Assembly (NCBI GenBank): GCA_002391675.1
Contig: DGFM01000038.1
Location: 1 to 63,863, forward strand
Origin: Cloacimonetes bacterium UBA3900
GTDB lineage: Bacteria; Cloacimonadota; Cloacimonadia; Cloacimonadales; Cloacimonadaceae
Direction: 5' to 3'
DNA: 63,863 nucleotides
Shown: positions 1 to 7,468 of the stretch, piece after piece
Layout of the letters: each line of letters begins with the position of its first letter
Numbering within the stretch: the first letter of the stretch is position 1
The notes under the pieces: generated by a model
Told to the model about the DNA's origin: nothing
The model's input: the letters and a program-made list of their open reading frames with translations, nothing else
The model's database searches: none
Translations under genes and position numbers: made by a program

Positions 1-2
1 CG

Positions 3-210
3 TTCTGAAATATTTGACCTGCGCACCAGTTTTGCGAAAACAAATCCGCCCTCTAAAACGTCGATTTCATGCGGCCTCCCTTAGGCCCTCCTATGGGTCT
101 CCTTTGGGATCCACAAGTAACCCAAAGAAAACCCAAGGGTTACGCATTCGAGCGCCGAGGAGATCCTAAGGTGGGGTAAGCCCGGGCCAAAGTCAAAGGT
201 TGCGGCAAGT
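3..210. repeat. Dispersed intergenic repeat A, copy 1
   Basis: This stretch recurs in inverted orientation at 21061-21270, nearly base for base over its central 150 positions. No protein frame is shared. Two 7-bp hairpins are possible: CTTTGGG (102-108) with CCCAAAG (121-127), and GTAACCC (117-123) with GGGTTAC (137-143). They share bases 121-123 and so exclude one another. The second hairpin is largely kept in the other copy. The unit sits just upstream of the cyclase gene. It could be a non-autonomous mobile repeat or a structured leader; the sequence alone does not decide. Confidence 0.8.
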
Positions 211-339
211 ATCAGTTTATTGAAAACAATTTCCGGCGCTTAAGGGGAGGGCTTTTCCATCGAAAACCGGCAACTGCGAGCTTGTCTTGTTACACCTCCC
301 CATCCCCATTGAACATGAGCCAAATGTATTATTATTCTC

Positions 340-367
340 TTGACTTTATATTGGCTTGTTAAATAAT
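340..367 (+). promoter_or_regulatory. Putative promoter of the cyclase/pseudo-caspase genes
   Basis: TTGACT (340-345) is followed after 16 bases by AATAAT (362-367). Transcription would start near 374, just ahead of an AGGAG ribosome-binding site at 391-395. This placement argues that translation begins at TTG 401 and not at the upstream TTG 356, which lies inside the promoter. The prediction rests on resemblance to sigma-70 boxes only. Confidence 0.4.
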
Positions 368-400
368 AGCATTGAAATACAAAAAGTCTTAGGAGCCGCT

Positions 401-3337
401 TTGCAAGACGATCTGATCCTCGATTCGGGCCTTTTCGGATTTGAAGAAGACAACCTGAATCGCAAGCAAAAACATCAGCTTCGCGAAGGAGAACTTCGTG
501 AGGTAACCATCCTTTTTGCCGATATTAAGGGCTTTACAGACCTTTCTCTGCAGCTCGATCCCGAGACCATTCATCTGCGTATGGATGAGCTGATGAAAAT
601 CTTTTCCCGCTGCGTGACCTTTTACGGTGGTTTTGTGGACAAATATATCGGCGATGCGATCATGGCTTTATTTGGCGCCAAACAGGCCAGTGAGCATGAT
701 ACCGAGCGTGCCATCCGGGCGGCTTTGAAGATGATCGAGCAGCTCAAGCGTTACAACCAAAAGCTGAAAGAGATTCCCAAATACCGGGATGTGGAGCTGC
801 GCATCAGGGTGGGGATCAATACCGGCATCGTGAGCGTGGGCAAGGTGGGGCAGAGCCGCGAGGGCGATTTCACAGTTTATGGCCCTGAGGTAAACCTTGC
901 TTCGCGCCTGGAAACCAACGCCCCCACAGGCAGGATAATGCTGAGCCAATACACTAAAGAGTTGGTGGACGATATCTTTGATTTTGAATATCTGGGCGCC
1001 AAGGATCTCAAGGGCATCGCTGAGCCGGTGGAATGCTGGAGTCCGGTGGGCGTAAGTGCATCCCAGTCAAGCCGCTTGAATAGATTTTCCGGCTCGTTTT
1101 TGGGTCGCAATTCCGAGCTGTCGCTACTTGGTGAGGCTTTGAAAGAGATAAGCTCTCAGGGCTGCTTCGGCGAATATATCACTGAGCTTCCACCGCCGAG
1201 ACCGCTGATCTATGGCGTTAGAGCGGATGCGGGTTTGGGCAAGAGCCGTTTGGCCTATGAATTTATCCAAAGACACTCCGCTCGGGCAGAGTTTCTGGAA
1301 GCCGCTTGTAATGGCGTTACGCAGACGCCGCTGCACCTGTTTACGCGCCTGGTGCAAAAGTATTTTAATATCAGTGTCCGTGATGAACCTCAGCTGAGGC
1401 TGGAAAAGCTGCAAACCGGAATAGAGGACTTGCAAAGGAATGTGGATGCACCGCTTGCAGAACGGCTTGGCGATTCCTTTGCCCTGATTGCCCGGCTATT
1501 GGAGATCAGGGTGGAAGATGCACGCCTCAGGCAAGGCGGCAAAGAGCTGCTGCAGCATCTTTTGCTGGCTCTGAACAACACATTGGAAGCCATCATGCAA
1601 AAGTGTGCCAAAAATGGCAAGCCCTTGGTGTTGATATTGGATGACCTGCAATGGCTGGATGACAGCTCCAGAGAGCTTTTGGGGCATTTGGTCAACCGCA
1701 TGAGCCAGAGCAAATTGCCCAGTTTGTGGCTGCTTTTCTACCGTCCCACTTTTGAAGTTCCCGGCTTCCTGGAGCGTATGCGCGGCTGGCACGAACTGGA
1801 GCTCAAACCCTTGGACGAGCAGGACATCACGCAGCTGATGATGCTCTATACCAGGCACTTGGACCTCTCGGAGCGCAGCATGGAAGCGGTGGTAAAGTTG
1901 GCTGCCGGCAACCCCTTCTACTTGGAAGAATGGTGCAACTATGTGAGCACTCTGCCGGAGCAGGAATGGCAAGACCTTCCCGTGCCTTCCAGCTTGAATG
2001 CGCTGATCCAGTCGCGCCTGGACGTCCTGCCCAAAGCACTGAGAATCCTGCTGCAAAAAGCGGCGGTGATCGGACATGAGTTTCTGGTGGAGGTGCTGCG
2101 TGAATTGGAGCGGCTTATGGACGGCTCCACTCAGATTGAAGAGGGCTTGGAGAGCCTGGAAAATCAGGCCCTGATCATCCGGCAGACGGGCTTTGAATTC
2201 AGCGCCTATTTCTTCAAACACATCACCACCCGCGATGTAGCCTATCAAAGTCTCTTGGGCAGCAATCGCAAGCTGTTGCATCAATTGGTGGCGGAGGCGA
2301 TCCGGAATGTGTTCCCGGGCAGATTGGACGAGTTTTCACATCCCTTGGCCATGCATTACATGAAGGCAGGCAAATATGAGGAGGCGCTTCCCTGGCTGCG
2401 CAAAGCGGCTGATGAGGCGCAGAGAGCCTATGACAACTCGCTGGCTTTGAAGCTTTACAAAGAGCTGCTGGACATCCTGCCCGCAGATGCCTGGAAAGAG
2501 CGGGCGGAGGTGCTGCTTAACTGCTTGGAAATCAAGTGGTTGATCGGCGATTGGAAAGACATCGATGAGGCTATGGCGCTTCTGGAAGAGTGGAACGATC
2601 AGGCGCAGGATATTGCGCTAAGATTCCATCAGTTACGCTTCAGTGGCCGGCTGGCGTTTGGGCGCCGGCAAAAGGACATCGCCAAAGAACATTGGGATGA
2701 GGCGGAACGATTGGCCCGTGAAGCAGACGATCCGGAGCTGATCTGCGTGATCGAGAATCTGCTGGGCATCTGGTATTATGATCAGTCTCTTTTGGATGAA
2801 TCGCTCAAGCGGCATCAACACAGCAAGCAGCTGGCGCGCAGTCTGCAAAATCATGCCCAGGAGGCAAAATCTTTCAACAATCTGGGCCTGGTCTATCTAA
2901 AGCAAGAGAAGCTGGATGAGGCGCAAAACGCCTTTTGCCGAAGCATGGAATTGGCCGCCGAACACCGCATCCTCAAAGTGGAATCCGAAGCGATGGGCAA
3001 TCTGGCCTACGTTTTGATCCTCACAGGACAGTATGAGGATGCTATCTTCCACCTGATGCGCCAATTTCAATATGCGCAGCAAATCAACGATAAACTGGAA
3101 AGCATCCGCGCTCTGGGAAATTTGGCTGATGCTTATAAGTATCTGGAAAGATATAGAGATGCGGCGGATTGTTTTGAGCACATCATAAAAATTAAGCAGT
3201 ATTTGGGGGATGAGGATGGTATAAAGGGTACAGGCAAGGCATTGGCAGCAATGCTCAAGCTTGTAGAAAGTACAAAAACAGACCCCACAACAGACCCTAC
3301 AACAGACCCTACAACAGACCCTACTAAGGAGGAATGA
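401..3337 (+). CDS. Class III adenylate/guanylate cyclase fused to an AAA-type ATPase and TPR repeats
   Basis: The protein has a class III cyclase domain (about residues 33-215), an ATPase module and a helical TPR-like C-terminal half. Metal-binding aspartates sit in FADIKGFT (about D41) and GDAIMALFG (about D85), so the cyclase looks active. The P-loop region ADAGLGKS (275-282) lacks the first glycine of the usual GxxGxGKS; a Walker B LILDDLQWLDD follows near 410. This is the known architecture of cytoplasmic cyclase-ATPase-TPR signalling proteins, which probably make cAMP or cGMP in response to an unknown ligand. I chose TTG 401 because AGGAG (391-395) lies five bases upstream; TTG 356 is the longer alternative. 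The last residues are four DPTT repeats. The stop overlaps the next gene by ATGA, so the two are probably co-translated. Confidence 0.85.
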   Translation: MQDDLILDSGLFGFEEDNLNRKQKHQLREGELREVTILFADIKGFTDLSLQLDPETIHLRMDELMKIFSRCVTFYGGFVDKYIGDAIMALFGAKQASEHDTERAIRAALKMIEQLKRYNQKLKEIPKYRDVELRIRVGINTGIVSVGKVGQSREGDFTVYGPEVNLASRLETNAPTGRIMLSQYTKELVDDIFDFEYLGAKDLKGIAEPVECWSPVGVSASQSSRLNRFSGSFLGRNSELSLLGEALKEISSQGCFGEYITELPPPRPLIYGVRADAGLGKSRLAYEFIQRHSARAEFLEAACNGVTQTPLHLFTRLVQKYFNISVRDEPQLRLEKLQTGIEDLQRNVDAPLAERLGDSFALIARLLEIRVEDARLRQGGKELLQHLLLALNNTLEAIMQKCAKNGKPLVLILDDLQWLDDSSRELLGHLVNRMSQSKLPSLWLLFYRPTFEVPGFLERMRGWHELELKPLDEQDITQLMMLYTRHLDLSERSMEAVVKLAAGNPFYLEEWCNYVSTLPEQEWQDLPVPSSLNALIQSRLDVLPKALRILLQKAAVIGHEFLVEVLRELERLMDGSTQIEEGLESLENQALIIRQTGFEFSAYFFKHITTRDVAYQSLLGSNRKLLHQLVAEAIRNVFPGRLDEFSHPLAMHYMKAGKYEEALPWLRKAADEAQRAYDNSLALKLYKELLDILPADAWKERAEVLLNCLEIKWLIGDWKDIDEAMALLEEWNDQAQDIALRFHQLRFSGRLAFGRRQKDIAKEHWDEAERLAREADDPELICVIENLLGIWYYDQSLLDESLKRHQHSKQLARSLQNHAQEAKSFNNLGLVYLKQEKLDEAQNAFCRSMELAAEHRILKVESEAMGNLAYVLILTGQYEDAIFHLMRQFQYAQQINDKLESIRALGNLADAYKYLERYRDAADCFEHIIKIKQYLGDEDGIKGTGKALAAMLKLVESTKTDPTTDPTTDPTTDPTKEE
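3278..3325 (+). repeat. Four tandem 12-bp repeats at the 3' end of the cyclase gene
   Basis: Four near-identical 12-base units (ACAGACCCTACA type) run head to tail and encode a DPTT-repeat tail. The last unit runs directly into AAGGAGG (3326-3332), the ribosome-binding site of the next gene. Copy number could vary by slippage without breaking the frame. Confidence 0.9.
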
Positions 3338-4188
3338 TGAAAAAGCTATTTAGTATTCTGTTGATTGCCCTCTTGGCAATCAGTGCACTGCCGGCTCAGA
3401 AGGCGCTGGTCATCAGCAATGGTGGCGTGCTTGAAAAGAGCGCATTGCGTACCATTGAAGGCACGGTTGAAGCCCAAAGCTTGTCACGTGCCCACGAAGA
3501 TGCTGCTCTGATCGACTCCACGCTCGTGGAATTGGGCTGGGAGGTGCAGAGATACAGCAATCTTGATGCTAAGACTTTTAAGAAAAGCATTGGCGAATTT
3601 GCGGCTTCCATCGAAGACGAAGAGCCGGTTCTGATCTTTTTCAGCGGCACCGCGGTGCAAGTCGATGGCAAAAACTATCTGGTTCCCCAAGGCACTTTCA
3701 GGACGCAGAGAAGGTTTGTGGCCTCCGCTCCGGAGTTGAGCTGGATATTGAGTCAGGTATCGAAAGCCAGCGTGAAGATGGTCTTTTTGGATGCCTCGCG
3801 GGCACCCACAAACTTGAGTTTCAAGCCCACAAAGAGTGGCTTGACCGGCCTCCAGAAAATAGCCGGCAATACCCTGTTGATGTACAGTTCGCCCCTGGAT
3901 ACCATCCAGCCGGATCAGGAGGGGGAGCACAACCATCTGCCGCAGGCTCTGGCAAAAGTGATCCAGACGCCCGATCTGCCTCTGCAAACGCTGGGCGATA
4001 AGATAATCACGCAGATGGGCATCCTGCATGGAGGCAAGACGCCGCCCATACCCTACAGAATCTCCACCATCAAGGAGGGCTGGAAGCTCAATCCACCCAA
4101 GGAAGAAGGCGAGATTAAGCGCATCATTTTGAGACCGCCTCCATTATACAGAGGGAATATAGATGGAGGTGTGGCTCCTTCTTTTTAG
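3337..4188 (+). CDS. Secreted caspase-like (peptidase C14 fold) protein lacking both catalytic residues
   Basis: The N-terminus is a signal peptide (MKKLFSILLIALLAISALPA), so the protein is exported. The rest follows the bacterial caspase/metacaspase layout: an opening strand KALVISNG, the segment VLIFFSGTAVQVDGKNYLVP, and VKMVFLDASR. In active relatives these last two read SGHG and LDACR. Here the histidine position is T105 and the cysteine position is S154, so proteolysis is not expected. A binding or regulatory role is inferred. ATG 3334 overlaps the upstream stop, but ATG 3337 is better spaced from AAGGAGG. The coupling to the cyclase-ATPase-TPR gene suggests a joint sensing role. The protein is about as long as a minimal caspase domain plus leader. 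Confidence 0.75.
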   Translation: MKKLFSILLIALLAISALPAQKALVISNGGVLEKSALRTIEGTVEAQSLSRAHEDAALIDSTLVELGWEVQRYSNLDAKTFKKSIGEFAASIEDEEPVLIFFSGTAVQVDGKNYLVPQGTFRTQRRFVASAPELSWILSQVSKASVKMVFLDASRAPTNLSFKPTKSGLTGLQKIAGNTLLMYSSPLDTIQPDQEGEHNHLPQALAKVIQTPDLPLQTLGDKIITQMGILHGGKTPPIPYRISTIKEGWKLNPPKEEGEIKRIILRPPPLYRGNIDGGVAPSF

Positions 4189-4280
4189 AGAGCTATCCAG
4201 ATATTAAGCTTGACATTAAAGCCTCCAATAGGAATTGGTTTTGTAGTAATAAAATCAGAAAAACTGACTTGGAGGAAGTC

Positions 4281-5522
4281 TTGAACGAAAACTTGAAATA
4301 TGGAACTATCAGCTCCGCCAAAGCTATGGAATTGGAACACGAATACGGAGCTCACAACTACCACCCCCTGCCAGTGGTATTGGCCAAAGGTGAAGGTGTC
4401 TTTGTGTGGGACCCGGAAGGAAACCGTTATTACGATTTTCTTTCTGCCTACTCCGCTGTAAACCAGGGACATTGCCATCCCAAGATCATCAACGCCTTGA
4501 CCGAACAAGCCAAGGTGCTCACCCTCACTTCGCGTGCCTTTTTCAATAACAAACTGGGTGAATATGAAAAGTTTATTACCGAGTTCTTCGGTTACGACAT
4601 GGTTTTGCCCATGAATACCGGGGCAGAAGGCGTGGAAACTGCCATGAAGCTGGCCCGTAGATGGGGCTACGATGTCAAAGGCATCGAGGAAGATAAGGCC
4701 ATCCTGGTATTCTGCGAAGGAAACTTCCACGGCCGCACCATCTCCATCGTCGCTGCATCCACCGATCAGGGTTGCCGCAAAGGTTTTGGCCCTTTCACAC
4801 CCGGAATCGTGACTGTGCCTTACAACGACGCAGACGCCTTGGGCAAATATCTGGATGAACACGGCAAAAACGTGGCCGGTTTCATCGTGGAACCCATCCA
4901 GGGCGAAGCGGGCGTGTATGTGCCGGATGATGGCTACCTGAAAGCCTGCTATGATCACTGCAAAAAGCACAATGTGCTCTTTGTGGCAGACGAGATCCAA
5001 AGCGGTCTGGCCCGTGCCGGCAGAATGCTCGCCGTGGATTATGAAGACGTGCGCCCGGACATCCTGATCTTGGGTAAAGCGCTCTCCGGTGGTGTGTTGC
5101 CCGTCTCTGCAGTGCTGGCAGATAAAGAAATCATGCTCACCATCAAACCCGGCGAACATGGCTCCACCTACGGTGGATTCCCCATGGCTTGCGTCACCGC
5201 CAAAGCCGCTCTGGAAGTGTTGCGTGATGAAAAGCTGGCGGAACGCTCCTATGAACTGGGAATGCATTTCCGCGAGGAAATGAAGAAGATAGACCATCCC
5301 ATGCTTAAGCTGGTGCGCGGTAAAGGCTTGCTCAATGCCATCGTGGTGGAACCCAAAGATGGCCTGGAAGCCTGGGACGTGTGTATCATGCTCAAAGAAA
5401 AGGGCTTGCTCTGCAAACCTACCCACCGTCATATCATCCGTCTGGCACCACCTCTGGTCATCACCAAAGAACAACTCGATGAATGCATCGACATCATCAA
5501 GAGTGTGTTTGCCGAGCTGTAA
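4281..5522 (+). CDS. rocD: Ornithine aminotransferase (class III, PLP-dependent)
   Basis: The enzyme moves the delta-amino group of ornithine to 2-oxoglutarate, giving glutamate semialdehyde in arginine/proline metabolism in the cytoplasm. The class III fold is clear: NTGAEGVETAMKLARRWGY, the cofactor aspartate in ADEIQSGLARAG, and the PLP lysine in GKALSGGVLPVSAVLAD (about residue 266). The NTGAEGVE and Y-D-V-K-G pattern is typical of ornithine rather than GABA aminotransferases, but other omega-amino donors cannot be excluded. TTG 4281 is chosen because GGAGG (4271-4275) lies five bases upstream; TTG 4269 would place the Shine-Dalgarno inside the gene. Length is normal. It stands alone between the caspase-like gene and era, with a TTGACA box at 4210-4215. 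Confidence 0.85.
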   Translation: MNENLKYGTISSAKAMELEHEYGAHNYHPLPVVLAKGEGVFVWDPEGNRYYDFLSAYSAVNQGHCHPKIINALTEQAKVLTLTSRAFFNNKLGEYEKFITEFFGYDMVLPMNTGAEGVETAMKLARRWGYDVKGIEEDKAILVFCEGNFHGRTISIVAASTDQGCRKGFGPFTPGIVTVPYNDADALGKYLDEHGKNVAGFIVEPIQGEAGVYVPDDGYLKACYDHCKKHNVLFVADEIQSGLARAGRMLAVDYEDVRPDILILGKALSGGVLPVSAVLADKEIMLTIKPGEHGSTYGGFPMACVTAKAALEVLRDEKLAERSYELGMHFREEMKKIDHPMLKLVRGKGLLNAIVVEPKDGLEAWDVCIMLKEKGLLCKPTHRHIIRLAPPLVITKEQLDECIDIIKSVFAEL

Positions 5523-5535
5523 ACGATAAAAACGT

Positions 5536-5585
5536 GTTACCCATAACCATGAATCCGGTGGAAACGCCGGATTCATCGTGGTAAC
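5536..5585 (+). other. Strong stem-loop between rocD and era
   Basis: ATGAATCCGG (5549-5558) pairs perfectly with CCGGATTCAT (5567-5576) around an 8-base loop. An outer GTTACC (5536-5541) can pair with GGTAAC (5580-5585). There is no T-run after it, so it is not a typical intrinsic terminator. It could be an mRNA-stability or bidirectional termination structure for rocD. Confidence 0.6.
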
Positions 5586-5609
5586 ATGGACTTTTGCCAT
5601 AGGAATCAG

Positions 5610-6491
5610 ATGACAGATACATCCTTTCGCAGCGGCTGGGTAGCGATCGTCGGCAAGCCAAATACGGGGAAATCCACCTTCCTCAACCGCATCTTGGGCG
5701 AAAAGCTCTCCATCACTTCGGCCAAGCCGCAGACCACTCGTTATGCCATCAAAGGCATCCTGAATCGTGAGGATGCGCAGATCATCTTCATAGACACACC
5801 CGGCTTTCTCAAACCACGCTACGAGATGCAGAGCCGGATGTTGGACATCGTGCACGACAGCTTCAAAGACGTGGATCTGGTGCTCTTTATCACAGATGTG
5901 ACAGACTTTCCCACCGATTATGATAACGAGGTCTTGCAGCTGCTCTCCAAAAGCTCGGCGCATCAGATAGCGGTGTTCAACAAGATAGACCTCAAGCCGG
6001 ATGTGGATAGGGAGGCGCTGCTCGCACAGCTGCCTTCCCGGATAGAGGAAAGCCACTTTGTGAGCTGCACCACGGGTGAAAATATGGATGTTTTGATGGA
6101 GAGCATCCTGAGATATATCCCCTTCCATGACCCCTACTATGAGCAAGATCAGCTCTCGGATCTGCCCGTGCGCTTCTTTGCCGCCGAAGTGATACGTGAA
6201 GCCATCTTTCACCTTTATCAACAGGAAGTCCCCTACAGCACCGCCGTGATCATCGAGCGCTTCCATGAATATCCTGATCAGGTGGTGGTTGAGGCCCAGA
6301 TCTGGGTGGACAGGCAAAGTCAGAAGGTGATCGTGATCGGTAGGAAGGGTGCGGGGTTGAAGCGGATACGCGAATATGCCCAGGCGCAATTGAGCGAGTT
6401 TTTGGGCGTTGATGTGCGGGTGCAATTGTGGGTGAAGGTGGTGCCCAATTGGAGGAAAAAGAAGAGTAACCTGAGGGAAATCGGCTTTTAA
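5610..6491 (+). CDS. era: GTPase Era (30S ribosome assembly)
   Basis: Era is a membrane-associated GTPase that binds 16S rRNA and helps mature the small ribosomal subunit. All hallmarks are present: G1 GKPNTGKST (15-23), G3 DTPGF (about 63), G4 NKID (about 124), and a C-terminal KH RNA-binding domain with VIGRKGAGLKRI (about 243). At 293 residues it has the usual length. ATG 5610 is preferred over ATG 5586 because AGGA (5601-5604) sits five bases before it and the homologous region starts immediately after. A stem-loop lies upstream. The gene is followed by coaX, which has its own likely promoter. Confidence 0.95.
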   Translation: MTDTSFRSGWVAIVGKPNTGKSTFLNRILGEKLSITSAKPQTTRYAIKGILNREDAQIIFIDTPGFLKPRYEMQSRMLDIVHDSFKDVDLVLFITDVTDFPTDYDNEVLQLLSKSSAHQIAVFNKIDLKPDVDREALLAQLPSRIEESHFVSCTTGENMDVLMESILRYIPFHDPYYEQDQLSDLPVRFFAAEVIREAIFHLYQQEVPYSTAVIIERFHEYPDQVVVEAQIWVDRQSQKVIVIGRKGAGLKRIREYAQAQLSEFLGVDVRVQLWVKVVPNWRKKKSNLREIGF

Positions 6492-6537
6492 AAGGCCTTG
6501 AAAGGTGGTCTGTTGCCTCCGCTTGCTGTTTTTTCTG

Positions 6538-6564
6538 TTGACACAAAAGCGATGGCCTATAAAT
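6538..6564 (+). promoter_or_regulatory. Putative promoter of coaX-sprA
   Basis: A perfect TTGACA (6538-6543) is followed after 14-16 bases by TATAAAT (6558-6564). It lies in the 137-bp gap after era and about 65 bases before the coaX start. Spacing is slightly short for a canonical promoter. Confidence 0.45.
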
Positions 6565-6628
6565 GTGAAATCTCCATAGTCCCCCATTCTTTTTCATATT
6601 TTCAAATTCTATATTAAGGTGAGATGTT

Positions 6629-7468
6629 ATGCCCAATACCAATGAATCCGACAGCTTTAAAAAGCTGGGGGATGAGAGCAGCAACGCCAAGGGAACCGAG
6701 CTTCTCATGGCAGTGGATATAGGCAACAGCACTGTCGTTGTTGGCCTGTTTGACGGACCGCGTCTGGTCCGCAGGATGCTGTTTGCCAGCCAAAAAGGCG
6801 GCAGCTATCGTGATTATGGCATCCTGTTGCGCCTGGAGCTCGCCCAGATGGCAGATGTAATCATCAGAAACATGGTGATCTGCAGCGTGGTGCCCGAGCT
6901 CACGGGTGAATGGAAGAAATTGGCTTCCGAAGAGTATCAGGCATCTGTGTATGAAGTCAATGCGCTGAGCGACTTGGGGCTCAGTTTCAAGGTTGACGAT
7001 CCCTCTTTCATCGGGCCTGATCTGATTGCTAACGCCTTTGCTGCGTGGAAGATGTTCAATCACCATTGCATCATCATAGACTTGGGCACAGCTACCACCC
7101 TCCAGGTGGTGAGCCGGGAAGGTCGCTTTGAAGGCGGCATTATCGTACCCGGCTTGGAGCTTTCTCTCAAGAGTCTGGGCCAGGGTGCTTCACTGCTGAA
7201 GTCGATAGAGCTCGAGCGGCCCACCGAGCTGATCGGCACCAACACGCGCGAGTCTATCCTCTCGGGTGTGGTAAACGGGCACGTCTATATGTTAAAAGGT
7301 TTTGTCCAGGAGCTGCAGGACGATTATCCCAATGCCAAAGTGCTGCTTACCGGCGGCTTGGCTGCATCCATCAAAGACCTCTTGGATGCGGGCTTTGTCC
7401 ACGATCCCGATCTCACACTCCAAGGTCTGTATTTAGCTTTTCAAGAACTGAAAACAAAAGGTTTATGA
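6629..7468 (+). CDS. coaX: Type III pantothenate kinase
   Basis: CoaX phosphorylates pantothenate, the first step of coenzyme A synthesis. It belongs to the ASKHA fold: the phosphate-binding AVDIGNSTVVVGLFD lies at residues 28-42, IIDLGTATTLQVV near 151, and GGIIVPGLELSLKSL and LLTGGLA follow as in the family. About 25 residues precede the usual start of the domain (MAVDIGN), so a later start at ATG 6707 is possible. ATG 6629 is chosen for the AAGGTGAG (6616-6623) upstream. The last four bases overlap the sprA start (ATGA), implying one transcript with the giant surface-protein gene. Confidence 0.9.
   Translation: MPNTNESDSFKKLGDESSNAKGTELLMAVDIGNSTVVVGLFDGPRLVRRMLFASQKGGSYRDYGILLRLELAQMADVIIRNMVICSVVPELTGEWKKLASEEYQASVYEVNALSDLGLSFKVDDPSFIGPDLIANAFAAWKMFNHHCIIIDLGTATTLQVVSREGRFEGGIIVPGLELSLKSLGQGASLLKSIELERPTELIGTNTRESILSGVVNGHVYMLKGFVQELQDDYPNAKVLLTGGLAASIKDLLDAGFVHDPDLTLQGLYLAFQELKTKGL

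Noticed and set aside
4185..6587. An 800-codon open frame on the minus strand across rocD and era
   Set aside because: It is antisense to two genes with full family motifs, has no ribosome-binding site, and its translation (His/Phe-rich, low similarity to anything) is what codon bias in the real genes produces.
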